DNA from: Pontibacter sp. G13
GTDB taxonomy: Bacteria; Bacteroidota; Bacteroidia; J057
Length of the DNA: 64,000 bases
Reading direction: 5' to 3'
Assembly: GCF_031851795.1 (NCBI RefSeq)
Contig: NZ_CP134696.1
Span: 6,820,001-6,884,000 of the forward strand
Position numbers and translations under genes: made by a program. The first letter of the stretch is position 1, and each line of letters begins with the position of its first letter. This document shows positions 42,729 to 49,594 of the stretch, piece after piece. The notes beneath the pieces were generated by a model that worked only from the letters and a program-made list of their open reading frames with translations, did no database searches and was not told the origin of the DNA.

Positions 42729-43454
42729 ATGGGTGAGTTGACCAGATTGAATAAATACTTGAGCGAGGTTGGGTACTGTTCTCGACGAGCTGCGGACAAA
42801 TTGATCGAGCAGGGAAGGATCACCGTCAATGGCCAAAAACCCGAGATGGGAACCAAGGTCGGAGCTCAAGATGACATTCGGGTGGATGGTAAGCCGATCG
42901 GCGACAAACAGCAGGTCAAACCTGTCTACTTGGCCTTCAACAAGCCTCCAGGCATTGTCTGTACGACCGACACCCGCGTCGAAAAGGACAATATCATCGA
43001 CTACATCAACTACCCCAGCCGGATATTTCCGATCGGTCGTCTGGACAAATTCAGTGAGGGATTGATCTTTCTGACCAATGACGGCGATATCGTCAACAAG
43101 ATTCTCCGCGCTCGAAACAATCACGAGAAGGAGTACATCGTCACCGTCAATCAACCCATTACCAAGGAATTCATCCGCAAAATGAGCAATGGCTTGCCGA
43201 TTCTCGGGCAGATGACTCGAAAATGTAAGGTGGAGAAACTCAGCAAATTCACCTTCAAGATTGTCCTCACCCAAGGCTTGAACCGCCAAATCCGCCGGAT
43301 GTGCGAGTATCTGGATTATCACGTCACGAGATTGAAGCGTGTCCGCATCATGAATGTCGAGTTGGATTTGCCCGTGGGGAAATGGCGAGACCTGACTGAG
43401 CAAGAGCTACGCGAGATCAACCGGATGGTCTCCAAATCCTCCAAGACCGTTTAG
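42729..43454 (+). CDS. rluF: 23S rRNA pseudouridine(2604) synthase
   Basis: 241 residues. An N-terminal S4 RNA-binding domain (TRLNKYLSEVGYCSRRAADK, then GRITVNGQKPEMGTKV) is followed by the RsuA-type synthase domain. The catalytic aspartate lies in IGRLDKFSEGLIFLTNDGD. The ending TQGLNRQIRRMCEYLDYHVT followed by LKRVRIMNVEL is typical of RluF rather than RluB or RluE. The enzyme converts U2604 (and in some species U2605) of 23S rRNA to pseudouridine in the cytoplasm. Single gene, no operon evident. Confidence 0.93.
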   Translation: MGELTRLNKYLSEVGYCSRRAADKLIEQGRITVNGQKPEMGTKVGAQDDIRVDGKPIGDKQQVKPVYLAFNKPPGIVCTTDTRVEKDNIIDYINYPSRIFPIGRLDKFSEGLIFLTNDGDIVNKILRARNNHEKEYIVTVNQPITKEFIRKMSNGLPILGQMTRKCKVEKLSKFTFKIVLTQGLNRQIRRMCEYLDYHVTRLKRVRIMNVELDLPVGKWRDLTEQELREINRMVSKSSKTV

Positions 43455-43561
43455 GCAGTATGCATACGATTGTTGGGCTTGAGCGCCAATAGCGCTAGAA
43501 AGTGCTGAGAGAATGAATAGGTTGTATGCTGGCCAATTCCCTTGGAATCCAGCATTCAGCT

Positions 43562-44752
43562 ATGCGCCCAGCCACTTTTGCTCCCTTTCTGCTTTTGTCA
43601 TGTTCCTTCCTATTCATCCAACCAGCGTTTCCCCAGAAGCGACTGATCCGCACGGCGTTTTACTATGGGGGATATGTGAAATTCGATGCGCTGTATTCAT
43701 GGTACCGCAATGGAGAAGTGGGGCCCAATAGCGCCTTGAGAGATTTCATTTTTCCTGCCCAGATTCCCGTGGGGTCTGATTTCACCAACGAAACCTTCGA
43801 TTTCCACGTCAAGGAATCTCGATTCAATTTTGATGTCACGACCGAACTCAATCAGCAGGAGATTCATGGATTTCTGGAAATGGATTTCCTATTGTCTCCC
43901 GGCGGGGATGAGAAGGTCAGCAATTCCTTCAATCCGCGATTGCGCCATTTTTACTTCGAATGGAAACAATTGCTCGTCGGGCAGACTTGGTCTTCGTTCA
44001 TGATCGTGATCGTACCGGATGACCTCGATTTTTCGGGCTCTTTGGAAGGACTGGTCTTCGTCCGGCAGCCCAAGATTCGGTACAACTGGGGAACCTGGAT
44101 GTTTGGGATCGAAAATCCTGAGACCTTGTATTTGCCTTTCAATGCCCAGGCGCAGGAGGTTTCTGACAAGGAGTTTTTGCCTGATTTTGTCCTTCGGAAG
44201 GATTTTTCAGGTGAATGGGGAACGTGGACGATGGCGGGAATTTACCGAACCCTTTCCTTCAAGGATACCACCGCTAAATATCGATCTTCTGCCTTTGGAT
44301 TCACTACAGGGGGGAAATTGCTATTGGGAAAAAGGGGAGATGACTTTCGGATGACTTTGACGGCAGGAAGTGGATTGGGTCGCTATGTCGCGGGTAATTT
44401 CATGCCGGGTGGCGTATTCAAAACCCCAGATGAACTCGTCGGTATTCCCACTTTCAATGGGTATGTCGCCTACAACCATTTCTGGATCAGAAAGACGCTC
44501 TCATCGACCTTCAATGCAGGCTACTTCAAATATATCGGGGGCGGGCAGTCCATCGATGGCTTAGTGAACGATCGTTCATATAGCTTATCGGCCAACCTCA
44601 AATACGATCCTGTGTCTGCCATGCGCTTTGGATTGGAGTTTTCCTATGCCAATCGGAAACTGATCGATGGCACAAGCGGGGGAATGTTTCGGCTTCAATT
44701 TTCTGCCAAATACACGTTTGGCTACACTGACGAGACGACGGTGGAGAAATAG
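43562..44752 (+). CDS. DcaP-like outer-membrane porin
   Basis: 396 residues from the ATG at 43562, with a signal peptide ending FPQ. The mature part starts with the DcaP-type opening FYYGGYVKFDALYSWYRNGE, then FHVKESRFNFDVTTELNQQE, FLEMDFLLSPGGDEKVSNSF, and LRHFYFEWKQLLVGQTWSSF, all close to the pattern of DcaP trimeric porins (GYVK-DA, R-S-F-ET, AY--W--L-GQTWS-F). The C-terminus is FSAKYTFGYT plus a short tail. It should form a 16-strand barrel passing negatively charged small molecules such as dicarboxylates. Its stop is 2 bp from the end of the convergent OprB-like gene. Confidence 0.85.
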   Translation: MRPATFAPFLLLSCSFLFIQPAFPQKRLIRTAFYYGGYVKFDALYSWYRNGEVGPNSALRDFIFPAQIPVGSDFTNETFDFHVKESRFNFDVTTELNQQEIHGFLEMDFLLSPGGDEKVSNSFNPRLRHFYFEWKQLLVGQTWSSFMIVIVPDDLDFSGSLEGLVFVRQPKIRYNWGTWMFGIENPETLYLPFNAQAQEVSDKEFLPDFVLRKDFSGEWGTWTMAGIYRTLSFKDTTAKYRSSAFGFTTGGKLLLGKRGDDFRMTLTAGSGLGRYVAGNFMPGGVFKTPDELVGIPTFNGYVAYNHFWIRKTLSSTFNAGYFKYIGGGQSIDGLVNDRSYSLSANLKYDPVSAMRFGLEFSYANRKLIDGTSGGMFRLQFSAKYTFGYTDETTVEK

Positions 44753-44754
44753 CG

Positions 44755-46041
44755 TTATAGCGTGATTCTGCCCCGAATTCCTACATAAAAAAGGCTATTG
44801 GTGTTGGGTGCAAATGTGGGATGGGTGATGAATTGGATGTGGGGCGTGAACTCGAGGTGTGCGGTTACATTGAGCCGATAAAATAATTCTCCCGTAAACT
44901 GGTCCTTGGCATCGGGGATATTGGGATCATTCCAGCTCAAACTAATCCCGAGGATATCATAGTTCAGGAACCTGTACCCATGGCCAATCTGGATATCTGT
45001 TTCGTAAAAGGCATTCTCTCCATTTCCATTGGAAACTCCAAATCGCGCAAAGGGAATAAACCGCTCTGCGAAAAACCAATGAGCGCTGAAGGCAATTCCC
45101 TGCCCTGCGGCAATGTCGGTCCCAGAAGTGTTGGTGTAGGCATCTGAGTGCCAATACAACAAGGAGATTTTGCGAAAGTATCGCTCCTCAAACGAAGGCA
45201 CGAAGCCTGCCTCTACGCCTTTCCAGAATTTCCCCTCCTCAAATTGATCCCCGAAATTCAGGAATTCGCCTTTCCTGAATAGATCCCCACGGACATCGGT
45301 CACCCCTCCCATGAGATACCATTTCTCAAACGGCCGAATACTGACCACCCCTCCCAATCCTTGATCTGGCCAATTCACCGTGCCGCTGACAGATGCTCCA
45401 TATCCCACAAAATGTTGCCAAGGAACGATCAATCCATGAAAGTCGAAGTAGTTGGTGACATCTACCTTTCCGATCGCAAAGTGGAACCGATTATTGAAGA
45501 GTGCTTGTTGATAATTCAACTCAATGGCCCTGATCGAGTAATCCCTGAATCCCGTGGCGGGTAGACCGTAATATCCCGATTCATTGATCCCATGAAACAT
45601 TGGAGCAGTACTGGTGGGACCTCTGTAGGAATGTCGGTCGTTGATCTTGATGAATAGTTTGCCGGTGTTTTTACCCCTTTTTCGATTGAGAAAAGTCCAG
45701 CCTGCTTGGATATCCAGAATCCCACTGCTGGCGTTGTTGGTGTTGCTATCCGAAATGGTCTGAGTAGACAGAATGAATATGGATGTGTAATTGACCCCAA
45801 ATTCAATTCCTGTACTACCTGCCCACTTCTCCTTGAGGTCGTACCAAGGCTTGGTCTTGGTGACGGCGATTCTGTTTTTGAATTGAGGCGAATTGTCGGT
45901 CTCCAATTGCCCCCCAACGGTTTTGGGACCGCCAAATCCCTCCGTATTTCGGTAGGGATTTAGCGTGTCCTGTTGGGCAATGGCAATCTGTAAACAGCAC
46001 ACCATGATCGCCCACATTGCGCATAAGGTTCGCGACATCAA
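44755..46041 (-). CDS. OprB-type carbohydrate porin
   Basis: 428 residues with a signal peptide ending QIAIAQ. OprB-family features are DLKEKWAGSTGIEFGVNYTS, ILDIQAGWTFLNRKRGKNTG, the SIRAIELNYQQALFNNRFHF and FAIGKVDVTNYFDFHGLIVP block, and GQGIAFSAHWFFAERFIPFA. The C-terminal strands end in a hydrophobic YVGIRGRITL. Such 16-strand porins pass glucose and oligosaccharides. It follows the amidohydrolase gene by 27 bp on the reverse strand, so the two are likely one operon. The combination suggests uptake and hydrolysis of a small cyclic or amide-bonded compound. Confidence 0.85.
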   Translation of the reverse strand: MMSRTLCAMWAIMVCCLQIAIAQQDTLNPYRNTEGFGGPKTVGGQLETDNSPQFKNRIAVTKTKPWYDLKEKWAGSTGIEFGVNYTSIFILSTQTISDSNTNNASSGILDIQAGWTFLNRKRGKNTGKLFIKINDRHSYRGPTSTAPMFHGINESGYYGLPATGFRDYSIRAIELNYQQALFNNRFHFAIGKVDVTNYFDFHGLIVPWQHFVGYGASVSGTVNWPDQGLGGVVSIRPFEKWYLMGGVTDVRGDLFRKGEFLNFGDQFEEGKFWKGVEAGFVPSFEERYFRKISLLYWHSDAYTNTSGTDIAAGQGIAFSAHWFFAERFIPFARFGVSNGNGENAFYETDIQIGHGYRFLNYDILGISLSWNDPNIPDAKDQFTGELFYRLNVTAHLEFTPHIQFITHPTFAPNTNSLFYVGIRGRITL

Positions 46042-46068
46042 TGTGACTTTGGATAAATGGAATTCCGG

Positions 46069-47421
46069 TTAGTCTTCTAAGGTGTTTTTGAGGATTTCAC
46101 CGTCTTTGATCAAGACTTGGATGTTGTCGTTCGGTAGGACATTGTCGATGTCCTCCAGGGGACTTTTCTCCCAGATGAGGATGTCTGCATAGGCACCTAC
46201 CTCAATGACACCTAATGGCCCTTCCCGGTAGGGATTTCTGGCAGGTCCAGACATGGCGAGCACTTTGCCCGCATTCAGGGTGTTGTGCTGGAGAATTTCC
46301 CAAGGCTCCCATCCGAATTCCTTCTCCACGGTGATATTCATCTTTGCATTGGGGGTGTTTTCCGCAAACATGTCCGACCCGCTGACGATGAATACCTGAT
46401 ATTTCTTGGCCCACTCGATCATCTGCTTGGCCCCTTCATATACTTGGGTGGCTTTGCGCACTTGCTCTGGAGAGAACCAGGGGATCTGACTTGCTTCTGC
46501 GAATTGGACGGTAGAAACATATCCTTGGAGGGAAAGCACGATATTTTCATCGGCCATGCGTTTCACCGTCTGCTCCGACATCAAGAATCCATGTTCCACG
46601 CATTTGACCCCGGCATCGATGGCCCGATTGATTGCGCTATCGTGGTAGGCATGGATGGTGGCATAAGTGCGGTTGTCTTCGGAGATCTTGACGATGGCGC
46701 GCATCTCATCATAGGTGTACTCGGTGATTTCCAGTGGATCAAACTCCGATGCGACACCCCCACTTGCCATGATTTTGGCAAATGCAGCTCCATGCCGATA
46801 GTTCCAGCGGGCCATTTTGATGACCTCGTCTACACCGTCGGCAGTCGCGAGGTTCATGGTCATGTTGGGTTGGTTGTTTTCATTGGGGAGCTGGTTCCAG
46901 ACGCCAGCATCTCCATGACCGCCGGTGGAACTGAATGCCGGGCCCGAGGACCAGATTCGGGGACCTCTCATCAGGTCGTTTTGGACCGCTTTGGCCATCC
47001 CAAGGGAGTTGCCTGCGATGTCCCGGATAGAAGTGAATCCTTGGTCCAGTAGGAGGTTCATATCCTGATAGGCCCAGGCTCCAATGGCAAATGGTCCATA
47101 GTCTCCTTGGCCTGTGTAAAATGCCTTGGGACCGTTGAGCATGATATGGGTGTGCATATCGATCAATCCGGGGGTTACAGTTCCGTTTTTTCCGTTGATG
47201 ATCGTTGCGCCTTCAGGTGCTTTGAGATTTTTGCCAAATGCCTCGATCAGATTGTTCTTGATCAAGATGTCGGATTTGACGAGATCCTTTCCTTTGGCAT
47301 CCCAGACTTGGACTTGAGTGATGAGAATGTACGTGTCCTTTTGTTCGTCTTGAGCCAATACAGGAAGGATCAGCAGGAGGGAGAGCAAGTAAAGTAGGGT
47401 AGTTTTCAATGATGTAGCCAT
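46069..47421 (-). CDS. Exported amidohydrolase (imidazolonepropionase/prolidase-like)
   Basis: 450 residues from the ATG at 47421, giving a signal peptide (LLYLLSLLLILPVLAQ); three codons earlier is another possible start. The metal site is complete: GLIDMHTHIM, the likely carboxylated lysine in AAFAKIMASGGVASEFDP, then TIHAYHDSAINRAIDAGVKC with the following VEHGFLMSE for the histidines, and IVSGSDMFAENTP for the aspartate. These fit the Sgx9260/prolidase-like branch that includes enzymes cutting X-Pro or N-acyl amino acids. The start of an operon with the OprB porin 27 bp downstream. Confidence 0.88.
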   Translation of the reverse strand: MATSLKTTLLYLLSLLLILPVLAQDEQKDTYILITQVQVWDAKGKDLVKSDILIKNNLIEAFGKNLKAPEGATIINGKNGTVTPGLIDMHTHIMLNGPKAFYTGQGDYGPFAIGAWAYQDMNLLLDQGFTSIRDIAGNSLGMAKAVQNDLMRGPRIWSSGPAFSSTGGHGDAGVWNQLPNENNQPNMTMNLATADGVDEVIKMARWNYRHGAAFAKIMASGGVASEFDPLEITEYTYDEMRAIVKISEDNRTYATIHAYHDSAINRAIDAGVKCVEHGFLMSEQTVKRMADENIVLSLQGYVSTVQFAEASQIPWFSPEQVRKATQVYEGAKQMIEWAKKYQVFIVSGSDMFAENTPNAKMNITVEKEFGWEPWEILQHNTLNAGKVLAMSGPARNPYREGPLGVIEVGAYADILIWEKSPLEDIDNVLPNDNIQVLIKDGEILKNTLED

Positions 47422-47661
47422 GAAGGTCATTCAATGCTTGAGCACAGCCATCTGGGCAGTGTTTGTCATGTGGATTTAGGAATATTTTATTGGTGTACAA
47501 ATCTGTTCTTCGAATAATTCTTTCCAGAATCCCTCCTCGATCTCTCCATGTCATATTTAGAGAAACTCCCTTGAGATTTCATTTGGACCATGGGGGGCCG
47601 ATTTCCCCGACTCAACCAAAATGGATACTTTCGCAGGCGAAAAACCTTCAGGCCATTTTTT

Positions 47662-48228
47662 ATGAATCTTGACCCATCAGACTTTTCGTCTCAATCCTCG
47701 CCAAAGCCTCAACCTGGCCTTTGTCAGAATCTGGTGGCAGTGCTGGAGAATCCCACTTTTATCATCAACATCGGGCATGTGATCCGAAACGTGAATGGTC
47801 TTGGGGTAGAATGGCTCTACGTGGTCGATCCGGATCATCGCTTGGAGGATGATCCTATGCAACTCAAAAATCGCAAGTCCCTCCTCAAGCATTCTTCCGC
47901 TGCTGTGAAATGGACCCAAATCAGGCGATTTGACACTAGTGAGGATTGCTTCGAATATTTGGAGCGGGAAGGATTCGAGTCGCTGGTCACTTCGCCTCAT
48001 CAGAAAGGAAAGAACAATACGGTACTCCACGAAGGTACCTACCTCCAACCGAAACTCGCAGTGTGGTTCGGCAATGAATCCAAGGGCATTAGCGATCTAG
48101 CCATCGCCCGCAGTAGTGGCTGTATCCAGATCGGGATGTACGGCCAAGTGGAAAGCCTCAACCTTGCCACTACCACGGGGATTGTCCTGCATGAGGTCAC
48201 TCGCCAGCGTCGAGAGAAACTAGCCTAG
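47662..48228 (+). CDS. SpoU/TrmH family RNA 2'-O-methyltransferase
   Basis: 188 residues from the ATG at 47662; the frame is open back to 47590 but the upstream part has no conserved features. The three SPOUT motifs are present: FIINIGHVIRNVNGLGVEWL (motif 1 with the N-x-G-x-I/V-x-R-N pattern), LAVWFGNESKGISDLAIARS (motif 2) and IGMYGQVESLNLATTTGIVL (motif 3, trefoil knot with SAM site). There is no N-terminal L30-like substrate domain as in RlmB. A tRNA or rRNA ribose is the target, which one is unclear. Its stop is 3 bp from the convergent hydrolase gene. Confidence 0.88.
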   Translation: MNLDPSDFSSQSSPKPQPGLCQNLVAVLENPTFIINIGHVIRNVNGLGVEWLYVVDPDHRLEDDPMQLKNRKSLLKHSSAAVKWTQIRRFDTSEDCFEYLEREGFESLVTSPHQKGKNNTVLHEGTYLQPKLAVWFGNESKGISDLAIARSSGCIQIGMYGQVESLNLATTTGIVLHEVTRQRREKLA

Positions 48229-48231
48229 GAA

Positions 48232-49044
48232 TCATTTCTCCAGAAATTCCATCACAGATTTTGCAAAGTTTTCCTGCTTGTAGGTCTGGTTGTGATCTCC
48301 CGATACGATGCTGACGTGGGCATTGGGTAGATGCTGGGCAAGCTCATAGGGATCACCATTGTCGAGGTCTTCATTCCCGCAAATCACCCTGATCTCTTGG
48401 TCGATCTGCTGCAATTCGTCTAGGGTCGTGACAGGCTGAAAATCCTGCAAATGACCCAAGATCTTCAAGTCTGCTCCAATGGATTGAGCATACTCCACAG
48501 CTCCCCGAGTCATCTCCGTCAGTTCGGCTCTGCCACTAAATGCATCCGCAAATGCGATTCTGCGGTCCCAATCGGGATTGCTGAAATCTGCTCCCATGCC
48601 TCCGATGACAGCCTTTGTGATTCGACGTTCCTGTGTCAGCCATTTGGCTAGGACGATGCTTCCCCGAGAATATCCGACTGCACGGAAGGCTCTGAGATCG
48701 AGATGGTCGGCCAGCAGTTTCAGATCTTTGATTTCTGCATCGTGTTGGTAGGCTTCGGCTGCCTGAGGCTTGTCTGAGCGTCCATTTCCCCGAAGATCTG
48801 GGATGATGACGCGGTATCCAGCCCCCAACAATTCATGCTTGAGGGCAGATTTGTCCCACATGCTCCCGTTGGAAATGAATCCGTGAATCAACACCACGGG
48901 CGGTCCATGTCCTTCGTCAGAATAGGAAATTCGGGTTTGGTCAAAGGAGGCGAAATCCTGAAATGGAGAGGATTCCTGATGGGTGGTGCAGCCCACCAAG
49001 AGGAGCAGTACGGCCCAGCGGCCATACCATTTGGAAAATAGCAT
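48232..49044 (-). CDS. Alpha/beta hydrolase lipoprotein
   Basis: 270 residues, lipid-anchored at Cys19 (LLLVGC). The fold is clear from VVLIHGFISNGSMWDKSAL, then VIIPDLRGNGRSDKPQ and the nucleophile Ser126 in AVGYSRGSIVLAKW. The acid lies in IRVICGNEDLDNGDP and the histidine in SIVSGDHNQTYKQ. The enzyme should face the periplasm or the outside. The substrate is unknown; the GYSRGS elbow is common among lipases and peptidases of this class. It converges on the SpoU gene with a 3-bp gap and no terminator is evident there. Confidence 0.87.
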   Translation of the reverse strand: MLFSKWYGRWAVLLLLVGCTTHQESSPFQDFASFDQTRISYSDEGHGPPVVLIHGFISNGSMWDKSALKHELLGAGYRVIIPDLRGNGRSDKPQAAEAYQHDAEIKDLKLLADHLDLRAFRAVGYSRGSIVLAKWLTQERRITKAVIGGMGADFSNPDWDRRIAFADAFSGRAELTEMTRGAVEYAQSIGADLKILGHLQDFQPVTTLDELQQIDQEIRVICGNEDLDNGDPYELAQHLPNAHVSIVSGDHNQTYKQENFAKSVMEFLEK

Positions 49045-49146
49045 AGTCAGTAGTTTTGGATTTTATGTCTGGGGCTCAAGGTGCAGAATGAAATCTCTTT
49101 TCGCAAAAAATAAAATGGGAAACGCAGTGAATCCTTTGAAAAGATG

Positions 49147-49202
49147 TTAAAGTGTTATTTATTGCAAATAATTACAAAAAGCCACTTTAAAGTTGTATTT
49201 AT
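49147..49202 (+). promoter_or_regulatory. Paired repeats just upstream of the DUF4132 operon
   Basis: TTAAAGTGTTATTTAT (49147-49162) recurs as TTAAAGTTGTATTTAT (49187-49202) exactly 40 bp further on, differing by two bases. The same region also holds a perfect inverted repeat, TTAAAGTG (49147-49154) with CACTTTAA (49183-49190). The second repeat overlaps the ATG at 49201. The arrangement suggests an operator that could block initiation, which is inference. Confidence 0.4.
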
Positions 49203-49584
49203 GAAAACGCTTCTCATTTCAGATGAGTCCATGGCAGGCAAAGTATTGCACCAGATTTCGCTTCAGTTCGAATCCGACTACATCTCCGTCAAGGAATTGA
49301 TTGAGGCTCGTGTGAACAAGGAAATTGAACGATTCGAGCAAAATCAGGACAGCAGTTGGAAGGGTCTGATCCTGCCCACGGATTTGGAGAAGCGTCTGAA
49401 CGCCAAAAAACGCCGACGGATTGATCCGGAGAAACAATTGTACGTGGCACTGGAAGCTTTTCAGAAAAATGGCTTTTTCATTCTCATTGACGATGAACAG
49501 GTGGAAGAATTGGACCAACGCTTCCTCGTGGACGAATCGACTCAAGTTTCCTTTATCAAACTCACTCCCCTTGTAGGCGGCTGA
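49201..49584 (+). CDS. Small conserved protein upstream of DUF4132
   Basis: 127 residues from the ATG at 49201. It starts MKTLLISDESMAGKVLHQIS, continues with a charged helical segment (VKELIEARVNKEIERFEQNQ) and a basic stretch LNAKKRRRIDPEKQLYVAL, then FFILIDDEQVEELDQRF, and ends IKLTPLVGG. I recognise no named domain, but the FFILIDD-Q-x-x-LD-x-F-L pattern suggests a small alpha/beta fold. Its stop is 10 bp before the DUF4132 gene, so the two form an operon and their products probably act together. A repeat-containing upstream region may control both. Confidence 0.7.
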   Translation: MKTLLISDESMAGKVLHQISLQFESDYISVKELIEARVNKEIERFEQNQDSSWKGLILPTDLEKRLNAKKRRRIDPEKQLYVALEAFQKNGFFILIDDEQVEELDQRFLVDESTQVSFIKLTPLVGG

Positions 49585-49594
49585 TCCATTTCCG

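Noticed and set aside
42570-43403. 277-residue reverse-strand frame opposite rluF
   Set aside because: Shadow of a confident gene; low-complexity Asp/Val-rich antisense translation with no motif.
46285-47052. 255-residue forward frame opposite the amidohydrolase
   Set aside because: Antisense of a gene with a complete metal site; no signal or family features of its own.
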